DNA of 13,411 nt from Pseudomonadota bacterium (GTDB lineage Bacteria > Pseudomonadota > Alphaproteobacteria > Rhizobiales > Phreatobacteraceae), in assembly GCA_023416965.1 (NCBI GenBank), contig JAEZGJ010000016.1, positions 1-13,411 on the forward strand. Reading direction: 5' to 3'. The notes beneath the pieces are model-generated. The model was given only the letters and a program-made list of their open reading frames with translations, had not been told where the DNA came from and ran no database searches. Positions within the stretch are counted from its first letter, which is position 1. Every line of letters starts with the position of its first letter. A program made the translations under genes and the position numbers. Below, piece by piece: positions 6,903-13,348 of the stretch.

Positions 6903-7118
6903 TCAGCCGCGGATCGCGAGATTGACCGCCTTCGGTCCCTTGCCCCGCTTGTCGGGCTCCAGCTCGAACTCGAGCTTCTGCCCCTCGGCCAGACTGGCAA
7001 GCCCCGAGCGCTGGACGGCTGAAATATGGACGAAGATGTCCTTGCCCCCATCGTCCGGCTTGATGAAGCCGTAGCCTTTCTCTGTGTTGAAGAACTTGAC
7101 GGTCCCCGTCATCGACAT
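6903..7118 (-). CDS. Cold-shock protein, CspA family
   Basis: A 71-aa single cold-shock domain protein that binds single-stranded RNA/DNA and acts as an RNA chaperone. It begins MSMTGTVKFFNTEKGYGFIKPDD and contains RNP1 (KGYGFIK, residues 14-20) and RNP2 (DIFVHIS, 27-33), followed by LAEGQKLEFELE and a C-terminal GPKAVNLAIRG. Length is normal for the family. The ATG at 7118 is preferred: GGAAAGG lies 9 nt upstream, while the GTG at 7142 would add eight residues not typical of the family. The ATG at 7112 is also possible. It appears monocistronic, with a 196-bp upstream gap holding a sizeable stem-loop, as is common for csp leaders. Whether it is cold-induced cannot be told. Confidence 0.95.
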   Translation of the reverse strand: MSMTGTVKFFNTEKGYGFIKPDDGGKDIFVHISAVQRSGLASLAEGQKLEFELEPDKRGKGPKAVNLAIRG

Positions 7119-7195
7119 GCCGGTCAGCCTTTCCGAATGCACTGCCGGTTCCGCACGATTGCGAACCTGCTAGAGCTCCGGACCAGGAAATATCC

Positions 7196-7229
7196 GCGAT
7201 GCTCCGGCACCATGGTGGAACCGGATCGC
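7196..7229 (-). promoter_or_regulatory. Stem-loop in the presumed cold-shock mRNA leader
   Basis: Nested complementary arms: GCGA/TCGC (7196-7199 with 7226-7229), TCCGG/CCGGA (7203-7207 with 7221-7225) and CAC/GTG (7208-7210 with 7215-7217), with 3-nt bulges and a CATG loop. It lies 78-111 nt before the cold-shock ATG. Such leaders often control csp mRNA stability or translation by temperature; that role here is inference. Confidence 0.4.
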
Positions 7230-7307
7230 CGCCAGATCCTTGCCGCCCGGACCTGAGAGCCGGAAAGAAGCGTAACTCGGATTTTTCGGACTGCACAGCC
7301 CCCTTTT

Positions 7308-7320
7308 TGCTGAATCAGCA
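7308..7320. repeat. 13-bp palindrome at the end of the small exported-protein gene
   Basis: TGCTGA-A-TCAGCA is a perfect inverted repeat that overlaps the stop codon of the small secreted-protein gene. For minus-strand transcripts it is followed by A residues, not U, so it is not a usual intrinsic terminator. Its role is unknown. Confidence 0.35.
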
Positions 7321-7662
7321 CGCATTTCCCTGCGTCAGGCGGGCGGAACTATAGGGACGCAAAGAAGATGTGGCGCATGGGACAGGTGATATACGCCACG
7401 TTGTAACATTTTCGTCGGTTGTGCAGATCGCGAGCCGTTCGCCGCTGGGCGTCCTCAGACAGATTGTCTCCCCCACCACCCAACTTTTGCCGGCTGCACG
7501 ACAGGTGCAGGGGGGCAGCGTGACAGGAGGGCCTGGCGTGAAGGGCTGGCGCTGCGCGATTCCCGGGATGATGCCTGCGGGCGGGTCCGGCCCGAGCGGC
7601 TGCGCCGCCGTCCCGGAGGCGGCCACGAGGACGGCAATGAGAACCATGACCGCGGGGCGCAT
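7315..7662 (-). CDS. Small exported Cys-containing protein of unknown function
   Basis: A 115-aa protein I cannot assign to a named family. It starts with a clear Sec signal peptide (MRPAVMVLIAVLVAASGTAA, probable cleavage after AA at residue 20), then a Pro-rich stretch (QPLGPDPPAGIIPG...), then a compact Cys module with a CTC pair, GETICLRTPSGERLAIC and NVTTWRISPVPC: five Cys in the core plus one at the C-terminus, which could form disulfides. It is probably periplasmic. The ATG at 7662 is chosen because it gives a normal signal peptide; no good Shine-Dalgarno is seen, and a GTG at 7698 would add 12 polar residues. It lies 52 bp downstream of ubiG on the same strand and may be cotranscribed. 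I have an impression of similar small proteins in other Rhizobiales, but cannot confirm it. Confidence 0.65.
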   Translation of the reverse strand: MRPAVMVLIAVLVAASGTAAQPLGPDPPAGIIPGIAQRQPFTPGPPVTLPPCTCRAAGKSWVVGETICLRTPSGERLAICTTDENVTTWRISPVPCATSSLRPYSSARLTQGNAC

Positions 7663-7714
7663 GGGGGGTAGACTATCAGCCCCGTCGCCGCCGTCCACTG
7701 CGGCGAGAGCGCTC

Positions 7715-8467
7715 TCAGCCGCGGCCGGCGGTGATCATGTAGTTCACCGACAGGTCGTCCGTTTCCACCCAGCGGTCGCGCAGAAGGTCGTAGCGCACGC
7801 CCTTGCGGTCGGTGACGGAAAGGCCGTTCTCGGCCATGGCCCTCGCCAGATCCTCCGGTGTGACAAACTTGTCCCATTCATGCGTCCCGCGCGGCAGCCA
7901 GCGCAGCACGTATTCGGCGCCGACGATGGCGAGCGCGTAACTCTTCATGGTGCGGTTGATTGTCGCCATGACCAGGAGGCCGCCGGGCTTGACCAGTGTG
8001 GCGCAGGCCTTCACGAACAGGCCGACATCGGCGACATGCTCGACCACCTCCATGGCGAGCACGATGTCGAACCGTTCGCCGGCCGCCGCGCGCTCCTCCG
8101 CCGTCGTGCAGCGATAGTCGATGGAAAGCCCCGAGAGCTTGGCGTGCAGCCGCGCGGTCTCGACATTGGTGCGGGCGGGGTCGATGCCGGTAACCGTCGC
8201 CCCCATCCGCGCCAGCGGCTCGCACAGGAGTCCGCCGCCGCAGCCGATGTCGAGCACCGTCAGGCCGGCGAGGGCGTCCAGGGCGTTGCGGTCACGGCCG
8301 AAGCGGTCGCAGGCCATCTCGCGGATATGGGCGAGCCGCACCGGGTTGAACTTGTGCAGCACGCCCATCTTGCCGGCCGGGTTCCACCATTCGGCGGCGA
8401 GGCGGGAGAACTTGTCGACCTCGCCGGGGTCGAGCGTACTGGGCGTGGGCGTCTCGGTCGGGCGCAT
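7715..8467 (-). CDS. ubiG: Ubiquinone biosynthesis O-methyltransferase UbiG
   Basis: A 250-aa class I SAM-dependent methyltransferase that carries out both O-methylations of ubiquinone synthesis. The UbiG-specific N-terminal signature is present: FSRLAAEWWNPAGKMGVLHKFNPVRL (residues 20-45). SAM motif I is VLDIGCGGGLLCEPLA (71-86), followed by VTGIDPA (92-98) with the ribose-binding acid, VLAMEVVEHV and VKPGGLLVMATINRT. The HEWDKFVTPEDLARAM and VNYMITA segments are also typical. The ATG at 8467 has GGAAG upstream. The gene diverges from lysC over 127 bp, an arrangement familiar in Rhizobiales. A UbiH-family hydroxylase of the same pathway is about 1 kb away on the same strand. Confidence 0.96.
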   Translation of the reverse strand: MRPTETPTPSTLDPGEVDKFSRLAAEWWNPAGKMGVLHKFNPVRLAHIREMACDRFGRDRNALDALAGLTVLDIGCGGGLLCEPLARMGATVTGIDPARTNVETARLHAKLSGLSIDYRCTTAEERAAAGERFDIVLAMEVVEHVADVGLFVKACATLVKPGGLLVMATINRTMKSYALAIVGAEYVLRWLPRGTHEWDKFVTPEDLARAMAENGLSVTDRKGVRYDLLRDRWVETDDLSVNYMITAGRG

Positions 8468-8511
8468 GGGCTTCCGATCCTCGGCATTCGTCGGGCGGGT
8501 GGTCTCACGCG

Positions 8512-8540
8512 TTGCCTTACATCCGATCGATGGTTATGGA
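8512..8540 (+). promoter_or_regulatory. Candidate lysC promoter
   Basis: TTGCCT (8512-8517) and TATGGA (8535-8540) are separated by exactly 17 bp in the 127-bp ubiG/lysC divergent gap, putting a start of transcription about 45-50 bp before the lysC ATG. The -35 matches 4 of 6 consensus bases, the -10 only about half. Confidence 0.4.
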
Positions 8541-8562
8541 TACGCGCCTTTTTGACCCAAGG

Positions 8563-8577
8563 GGCGCCGCCGGCGCC
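8563..8577 (+). promoter_or_regulatory. GC-rich hairpin in the lysC leader
   Basis: GGCGCC-GCC-GGCGCC forms a 6-bp stem with a 3-base loop, ending 17 nt before the lysC ATG and followed by ...GCTTTTG. It could act as a weak attenuator or influence ribosome access. There is no room for a leader peptide between the candidate promoter and the hairpin. Confidence 0.3.
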
Positions 8578-8594
8578 GGATCGCTTTTGAAACC

Positions 8595-9833
8595 ATGCCT
8601 CGTCTCGTGATGAAGTTCGGCGGCACGTCCGTCGCCAATGTCGACCGCATCAAGAACGTCGCGCGGCACGTCAAACGCGAGGTGGAGGCCGGCTACCAGG
8701 TCGCCGTCGTGGTCTCGGCCATGTCCGGCAAGACCAACGAGCTCGTCGCCTGGTGCAAGGAGGCTGCCCCCCTCTACGACCTCGCCGAATACGACACCGT
8801 GGTCGCCGCCGGCGAACAGGTGACCTCCGGCCTCCTCGCCATCGTCCTCACCGCCATGGGCATCAAGGCCCGTTCCTGGCAGGGCTGGCAGGTGCCGATC
8901 ATCACCGACGAATCCCATTCCGTGGCCCGCATCGCCGACATCCCCCCGGCCCATCTCGACGCCGCCTTCGCGGCCGGCGAGGTGGCGGTGATCTCCGGCT
9001 TCCAGGGCGTCACCCGCGACAGCGGTCGCATCGCCACCCTCGGCCGCGGCGGCTCCGACACCTCGGCCGTCGCCGTCGCCGCGGCGATCCGCGCGGAGCG
9101 CTGCGACATCTATACCGACGTGGACGGCGTCTATACGACCGACCCGCGCATCGTCCCGAAGGCCCGCCGCCTCGACAAGGTCGGCTTCGAGGAGATGCTG
9201 GAAATGGCCTCGCTGGGATCGAAGGTCCTGCAGGTCCGATCCGTCGAGCTTTCAATGATCCATGGCGTGCGCACCTATGTCCGATCCTCCTTCGACGATC
9301 CGGACAATCCGCAGAGCGGCACGCTCATCTGCGACGAGGAGGAAATCGTGGAAAAGCAGGTCGTGACCGGCATCGCCTTCTCGAAGGACGAGGCCCAGGT
9401 GAGCGTGCGCGCCGTCGCCGACAAGCCGGGCGTCGCCGCCGCGATCTTCGGCCCCCTCGCCGAGGCCAACATCAACGTCGACATGATCGTCCAGAACGTC
9501 TCCTCGGACGGCGCCACCACCGACATCACCTTCACGTGTCCGGGCGCCGACCTGGAGCGGGCGCGCCACGTGCTGATGGATGCGCGCGAGGCCGTCGGCT
9601 TCAAGGCGATCGAGACCGCCTCCGACGTGGTCAAGGTGTCCTGCATCGGGGTGGGCATGCGCTCCCATGCCGGCGTCGCCGCCAAGGCCTTCAAGGCGCT
9701 GGCCGACAAGGGCATCAACATCCGCGCCATCACCACCTCGGAGATCAAGTTCTCCGTGCTGATCGACGCCGCCTATACCGAGCTCGCGGCCCGCACCCTC
9801 CACACCCTCTACGGGCTGGACAAGGCCGCGTGA
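8595..9833 (+). CDS. lysC: Aspartate kinase (aspartokinase)
   Basis: A 412-aa enzyme that phosphorylates aspartate, the first step to lysine, threonine, methionine and diaminopimelate. The kinase domain opens with MKFGGTSVAN (residues 6-15) and contains VVSAMSGKTNELV, the VISGFQGVT segment and GRGGSDTSA (150-158), then DIYTDVDGVYTTDPR. Two ACT domains follow, about residues 256-315 and 345-410 (SHAGVAAKAFKALADKGINI), which normally bind lysine and/or threonine for feedback inhibition. It is a monofunctional aspartokinase, not fused to homoserine dehydrogenase. The ATG at 8595 directly precedes the conserved start but has no clear Shine-Dalgarno. An internal start at codon 252 may give a separate ACT-only subunit (see 9348-9833). 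It is followed by hairpins and then ptsP. Confidence 0.97.
   Translation: MPRLVMKFGGTSVANVDRIKNVARHVKREVEAGYQVAVVVSAMSGKTNELVAWCKEAAPLYDLAEYDTVVAAGEQVTSGLLAIVLTAMGIKARSWQGWQVPIITDESHSVARIADIPPAHLDAAFAAGEVAVISGFQGVTRDSGRIATLGRGGSDTSAVAVAAAIRAERCDIYTDVDGVYTTDPRIVPKARRLDKVGFEEMLEMASLGSKVLQVRSVELSMIHGVRTYVRSSFDDPDNPQSGTLICDEEEIVEKQVVTGIAFSKDEAQVSVRAVADKPGVAAAIFGPLAEANINVDMIVQNVSSDGATTDITFTCPGADLERARHVLMDAREAVGFKAIETASDVVKVSCIGVGMRSHAGVAAKAFKALADKGINIRAITTSEIKFSVLIDAAYTELAARTLHTLYGLDKAA
9348..9833 (+). CDS. Possible aspartokinase beta subunit from an internal start
   Basis: GTG at 9348 is in frame with lysC (codon 252) and is preceded by GAGGAGGA (9336-9343); GGAGG lies 5 nt upstream of the GTG, which is the strongest Shine-Dalgarno match near this gene and better than that of lysC itself. 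The product would be 161 aa and contain both ACT domains. Aspartokinases of Bacillus subtilis, Corynebacterium glutamicum and Thermus make such a beta subunit from an in-frame internal start at a very similar codon, giving an alpha2beta2 enzyme. A caution: the Asp-Glu-Glu-Glu codon run creates a purine-rich sequence by itself. Confidence 0.45.
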   Translation: MEKQVVTGIAFSKDEAQVSVRAVADKPGVAAAIFGPLAEANINVDMIVQNVSSDGATTDITFTCPGADLERARHVLMDAREAVGFKAIETASDVVKVSCIGVGMRSHAGVAAKAFKALADKGINIRAITTSEIKFSVLIDAAYTELAARTLHTLYGLDKAA

Positions 9834-9840
9834 CCGCCGC

Positions 9841-9857
9841 GGCGGGGGCGCCCCGCC
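9841..9857 (+). terminator. Hairpin just downstream of lysC
   Basis: GGCGGGG-GCG-CCCCGCC, a perfect 7-bp stem with a 3-base loop, starts 8 bp after the lysC stop codon. Position fits transcript end or 3' protection, but no T-run follows. Confidence 0.4.
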
Positions 9858-9884
9858 CGGCCTCCCGTCATTTCTGCGCGCGGC

Positions 9885-9909
9885 CCGCAGGTTGCCTGCG
9901 GCCGGCTTT
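9885..9909 (+). terminator. Possible lysC terminator hairpin with short T-tract
   Basis: CCGCAGG-TTG-CCTGCGG forms a perfect 7-bp stem (9885-9901), followed by CCGGCTTT. It is the better terminator candidate of the hairpins after lysC, although the T-tract is only three bases and set off by several nucleotides. Confidence 0.42.
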
Positions 9910-9923
9910 GCAAACCGCCACCA

Positions 9924-9962
9924 CCACCTTAATGGTGGATTCCGCGGCGGAGGCTCGCCGCG
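9924..9962 (+). repeat. Two further hairpins upstream of ptsP
   Basis: CCACC-TTAAT-GGTGG (9924-9938) is a 5-bp stem with a 5-base loop; CGCGGCG-GAGGCT-CGCCGCG (9943-9962) is a perfect 7-bp stem with a 6-base loop, followed by TCTTATG. They lie in the probable ptsP leader or promoter region. Confidence 0.4.
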
Positions 9963-9971
9963 TCTTATGCT

Positions 9972-9990
9972 GAGGAACGGGCTGACGCCC
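9972..9990 (+). promoter_or_regulatory. ptsP: Remote ptsP Shine-Dalgarno followed by a small hairpin
   Basis: GAGG (9972-9975) is 20 nt from the GTG start at 9996, too far for normal use. Between them GGGC-TGAC-GCCC (9979-9990) can fold into a 4-bp hairpin. If folded, the unpaired distance falls to 8 nt, which would make the GTG a good start. This supports GTG 9996 over ATG 10002 or 10008, but is inference. Confidence 0.35.
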
Positions 9991-9995
9991 AGATC

Positions 9996-12272
9996 GTGAC
10001 GATGCCGATGCGCCCCGCATTCGGCGGTCCGCGCCTCCTGCTCCGCCGCCTCCGCGAGGTGATGGCGGAACAGATCTCGGCGCAGGAACGCCTCGACAAG
10101 ATCGTGGTGCTGATCGCGGCCAACATGGTGGCCGAGGTCTGCTCGGTCTATGTCCTGCGCGTCGACGGCACGCTCGAACTCTACGCGACCCAGGGCCTCA
10201 ACCGCGAGGCGGTCCACCACACGGTCATGCGCGCCGGCGAGGGCCTCGTCGGCATGGTGGCCCAGACCGCCGAGTCGCTGAACCTCTCGGACGCCCAGGA
10301 GCACCCGTCCTTCTCCTTCAAGCCGGAGACGGGCGAGGAGATCTTCCACTCCTTCCTCGGCGTGCCGATCCTGCGCGGCGGCAACACGCTCGGCGTCCTG
10401 GTCGTCCAGAACCGCGCGCACCGCAAATACGAGGAAGACGAGGTCGAGGCGCTCCAGACCACCTCGATGGTTCTGGCGGAGATGATCGCCTCGGGCGAGC
10501 TCTCGGCGCTTGCCCCGCCCGGCCAGGAGCCCGCGGCACGCCGTCCCCTGCACCTGCCTGGCGAAGGCCTCGCCGAGGGCGTCGGCCTCGGCCACGTGGT
10601 GCTGCACGAGCCGCGCATCCAGGTCACCAAGCTCATCGCCGACGATCCGACCCGCGAACTCGTCCGCATCGAGGCGGCGATCGAGTCCCTGCGCGCCGAG
10701 ATCGACCACATGCTGGATGCCGAGGACGTCGCCCGCGGCGGCGAGCACAAGGACATCCTCGAGGCCTACCGCATGTTCGCCCACGACCGGGGCTTCGTGC
10801 GCCGCCTGAAGGAGGCGATCGGCACCGGCATCACGGCGGAGGCGGCGGTGGAGCGCGTCCAATCGGACAACCGCGCCCGCATGATGCGCCAGACCGATCC
10901 CTATCTGCGCGAGCGCATGCACGACCTCGACGACCTCGCCAACCGCCTGATGCGCCAGCTCACCGGCGCCAAGGGCGAGGTCCGCATGGACCTGCCGGAC
11001 AACGCCATCGTCGTGGCGCGGCACATGGGCCCGGCGGCCCTTCTCGACTACGACCGCTCGCGCCTGCGCGGCCTCGTCCTGGAGGAGGCGGGCGCCACCA
11101 GCCACGTCGCCATCGTCGCCCGGGCGCTGGGCATCCCGACCGTCGGCCAGGCGGCCAACGTCACCAGCCTCGCCGATCCGGGCGACGCCATCATCATCGA
11201 CGGCGCCACCGGCGAGGTGCACCTGCGCCCGACCAGCGACGTGGAGAGCGCCTATGCCGAGAAGGTGCGCTTCCGCGCCCGCCGCCAGGCCCAGTATGCC
11301 GCCATCCGCCATCTGCCGGCGGTGACCCGCGACGGCGTCGAGATCAAGCTCAACCTCAATGCCGGCCTGATGGTCGACCTGCCCTTCCTCGAGGAGACCG
11401 GCGCCTCCGGCATCGGCCTGTTCCGCACCGAGTTGCAGTTCATGGTGGCCAACGCCCTGCCGCGCACTGCCGAACAGCTCGACCTCTACCGCAAGGTGCT
11501 CGACGCGGCGGGCGAACGGCCCGTCACCTTCCGCACCCTCGACATCGGCGGCGACAAGGTCCTGCCCTACATGGACGTGATCCAGGAGGAGAACCCGGCC
11601 ATGGGCTGGCGGGCGATCCGCCTCGGCCTTGACCGGCCCGGCCTGCTGCGCAGCCAGGTGCGCGCCATGCTGCGCGCCGGCGCCGGCCGCGAGGTCCGCA
11701 TCATGTTCCCGATGGTGGCGGCGGTGGAGGAGTTCGACGCCGCTAAGGCCATCGTCGAGCGCGAGCTGACCCATCTGCGCCGCCACGACCACCGCATGCC
11801 CGACCGCGTGCAGATCGGCGTCATGGTCGAGGTGCCGGCCCTGCTGTTCCAGCTCGACGAGCTGCTGCCCCGCGTCGATTTCCTCTCGGTCGGCTCCAAC
11901 GACCTCGTCCAGTTCATGTTCGCGGTCGACCGCGGCAACAGCCGCGTCGCCAACCGCTTCGACGTGCTCTCGCCGCCGATCCTGCGGGCGCTGCGGCTGC
12001 TCGCGCGCAAGGGCCGGGAGCACGGCAAGCTCGTCACCCTCTGCGGCGAACTCGCCTCGCGGCCGCTCGAGGCCATGGTGCTGGCCGGGCTCGGCTATCG
12101 CTCGCTGTCCCTGTCGCCCGCCGCCATGGGGCCGGTGAAGTCCATGCTGCTCGAACTCGACCTGGCGCGGCTCGCCGCCCTGCTCGACGACCTGATCGAC
12201 CAGCCGCGCCCGGGAGCCTCGATCCGCCAGCGTCTGCGCGACTTCGCCGAAGCCGAGGGCGTGACCCTCTGA
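9996..12272 (+). CDS. ptsP: PTS-Ntr enzyme I (phosphoenolpyruvate-protein phosphotransferase)
   Basis: A 758-aa enzyme I of the nitrogen PTS, which takes phosphate from PEP and passes it to NPr (PtsO) and then EIIA-Ntr (PtsN), a regulatory relay affecting nitrogen, potassium and (p)ppGpp control. An N-terminal GAF domain (about residues 17-165, IVVLIAANMVAEVCSVYVLR...) distinguishes it from sugar EI. The swivelling phosphohistidine domain has GATSHVAIVARALG with the active His at residue 370 (counted from the GTG). The PEP-binding TIM barrel shows GIGLFRTELQFM, DIGGDKVLPYM, GVMVEVPALLF, VGSNDLVQFMFAVDR and LCGELASRP with the conserved Cys. The start is uncertain: GTG 9996, ATG 10002 or ATG 10008. 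It ends in TGATG, overlapping prfA by one base. The ptsO and ptsN partners are not in this window. Confidence 0.96.
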   Translation: MTMPMRPAFGGPRLLLRRLREVMAEQISAQERLDKIVVLIAANMVAEVCSVYVLRVDGTLELYATQGLNREAVHHTVMRAGEGLVGMVAQTAESLNLSDAQEHPSFSFKPETGEEIFHSFLGVPILRGGNTLGVLVVQNRAHRKYEEDEVEALQTTSMVLAEMIASGELSALAPPGQEPAARRPLHLPGEGLAEGVGLGHVVLHEPRIQVTKLIADDPTRELVRIEAAIESLRAEIDHMLDAEDVARGGEHKDILEAYRMFAHDRGFVRRLKEAIGTGITAEAAVERVQSDNRARMMRQTDPYLRERMHDLDDLANRLMRQLTGAKGEVRMDLPDNAIVVARHMGPAALLDYDRSRLRGLVLEEAGATSHVAIVARALGIPTVGQAANVTSLADPGDAIIIDGATGEVHLRPTSDVESAYAEKVRFRARRQAQYAAIRHLPAVTRDGVEIKLNLNAGLMVDLPFLEETGASGIGLFRTELQFMVANALPRTAEQLDLYRKVLDAAGERPVTFRTLDIGGDKVLPYMDVIQEENPAMGWRAIRLGLDRPGLLRSQVRAMLRAGAGREVRIMFPMVAAVEEFDAAKAIVERELTHLRRHDHRMPDRVQIGVMVEVPALLFQLDELLPRVDFLSVGSNDLVQFMFAVDRGNSRVANRFDVLSPPILRALRLLARKGREHGKLVTLCGELASRPLEAMVLAGLGYRSLSLSPAAMGPVKSMLLELDLARLAALLDDLIDQPRPGASIRQRLRDFAEAEGVTL
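12255..12269 (+). promoter_or_regulatory. Hairpin holding the prfA Shine-Dalgarno at the ptsP stop
   Basis: GAGGG-CGTGA-CCCTC forms a 5-bp stem that ends right before the TGATG overlap. GAGGG is the only Shine-Dalgarno-like sequence ahead of prfA, 12 nt from its ATG. Ribosomes finishing ptsP would open the hairpin, so prfA translation may depend on ptsP translation. Confidence 0.38.
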
Positions 12273-13348
12273 TGCTGCCGCTCGCCAAGCTCCAGGCGCT
12301 GATCGTCCGGCGCGATCTCGTCGAGGCCGAGCTCTCCGCCGGCGTCGAGGGCGAGCGCTACGTGGCGCTGTCGCGGGAGTTCTCCGAGCTGACGCCCGTC
12401 GTCGACGCGATCAACGCCTACCGGACGGCGCAGGCCGAGCTCGCCGACGTCGAGCAGCTCCTCGCCGACCCCGCCACCGACCGCGAGATGGCCGATCTCG
12501 CTCACGAGGAGAAACCGGCGCTGGAGGAGAAGCTCGCTACGCTCGAACACCAGCTCCGCCTCGCCCTCCTGCCGAAGGACGCGGCCGACGCCAAGAACGC
12601 GATCCTCGAAATTCGCGCGGGAACCGGGGGCGACGAGGCCTCGCTCTTCGCCGGCGACCTCTTCCGCATGTACGAGCGCTATGCCGCGCTTCAGGGCTGG
12701 ACCGTGGAGCTGATCTCGGCGAGCGAGGGCACCGTCGGCGGCTTCAAGGAGATCGTCGCAGAGATCCGCGGCGCCGGCGCCTATGCGAAACTGAAATTCG
12801 AGAGCGGCGTCCACCGGGTGCAGCGCGTGCCGGCAACCGAGTCCGGCGGCCGCATCCACACCTCGGCGGCGACCGTTGCCGTCCTTCCCGAGGCCGAGGA
12901 GGTCGACGTCGCCATCGCCGAGGACGACCTCAGGATCGACGTCATGCGCGCCCAGGGCGCCGGCGGCCAGCACGTCAACAAGACGGAGTCGGCGGTCCGC
13001 ATCACCCATATCCCCACGAACACGGTGGTTCTCGTCCAGGACGAGCGCTCCCAGCACAAGAACAAGGCGCGGGCCATGGCCATCCTGCGCTCGCGCATCT
13101 TCGACGAGGAGCGCCGCCGCCTCGCCGCCACCCGCGCCGAGGACCGCAAGCTGCAGGTCGGCTCCGGCGACCGGTCCGAGCGCATCCGCACCTACAATTT
13201 CCCGCAGGGGCGCGTCACAGACCACCGCATCGAGCTGACGCTCTACAAGCTGCCGGAGATCATGGCCGGCACGGCGCTGGGCGAGATCATCGACGCCCTC
13301 ATCGCCGATCACCAGGCGAGCCTCCTGGCGCTGGACAGCGCGGCGTGA
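12272..13348 (+). CDS. prfA: Peptide chain release factor 1 (RF1)
   Basis: A 358-aa class I release factor that recognises UAA and UAG in the ribosomal A site and triggers peptide release. The codon-recognition tripeptide PAT is at residues 187-189 within RVQRVPATESGGRIHTSA, as in E. coli RF1 rather than the SPF of RF2. The catalytic GGQ is at 231-233 (GAGGQHVNKTESAVRITHIP). The C-terminal part has RSERIRTYNFPQGRVTDHRI, also family-typical. Length matches RF1. The ATG at 12272 overlaps the ptsP stop by one base, and the TGA stop is overlapped by the prmC GTG, so it sits in the middle of a translationally coupled set. Confidence 0.97.
   Translation: MLPLAKLQALIVRRDLVEAELSAGVEGERYVALSREFSELTPVVDAINAYRTAQAELADVEQLLADPATDREMADLAHEEKPALEEKLATLEHQLRLALLPKDAADAKNAILEIRAGTGGDEASLFAGDLFRMYERYAALQGWTVELISASEGTVGGFKEIVAEIRGAGAYAKLKFESGVHRVQRVPATESGGRIHTSAATVAVLPEAEEVDVAIAEDDLRIDVMRAQGAGGQHVNKTESAVRITHIPTNTVVLVQDERSQHKNKARAMAILRSRIFDEERRRLAATRAEDRKLQVGSGDRSERIRTYNFPQGRVTDHRIELTLYKLPEIMAGTALGEIIDALIADHQASLLALDSAA

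Noticed and set aside
7119..7142. GTG at 7142 as the start of the cold-shock protein
   Set aside because: It would add MHSERLTG, atypical for the family, and would place the good GGAAAGG ribosome site inside the coding region.
7308..7320. Palindrome TGCTGAATCAGCA with a neighbouring T-run, as an intrinsic terminator
   Set aside because: The T-run precedes the dyad on the plus strand and reads as A on the minus strand, so neither direction gives hairpin followed by U. The 13-bp dyad leaves almost no loop.
7124..7321. A 65-codon minus-strand frame (GTG start) upstream of and overlapping the cold-shock gene
   Set aside because: No ribosome site, no domain, overlap with the neighbouring stop codon and with the csp ribosome site; the region is better explained as an mRNA leader.
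9252..12023. A 923-codon open frame on the minus strand opposite lysC and ptsP
   Set aside because: It is a mirror frame of two certain genes, rich in Asp/Gly/His/Arg repeats with no recognisable domain. Long antisense open frames are common in high-GC genomes.
12095..13312. A 405-codon minus-strand open frame opposite ptsP and prfA
   Set aside because: It lies over conserved RF1 and EI-Ntr coding sequence and has the same low-information composition as other antisense shadows.
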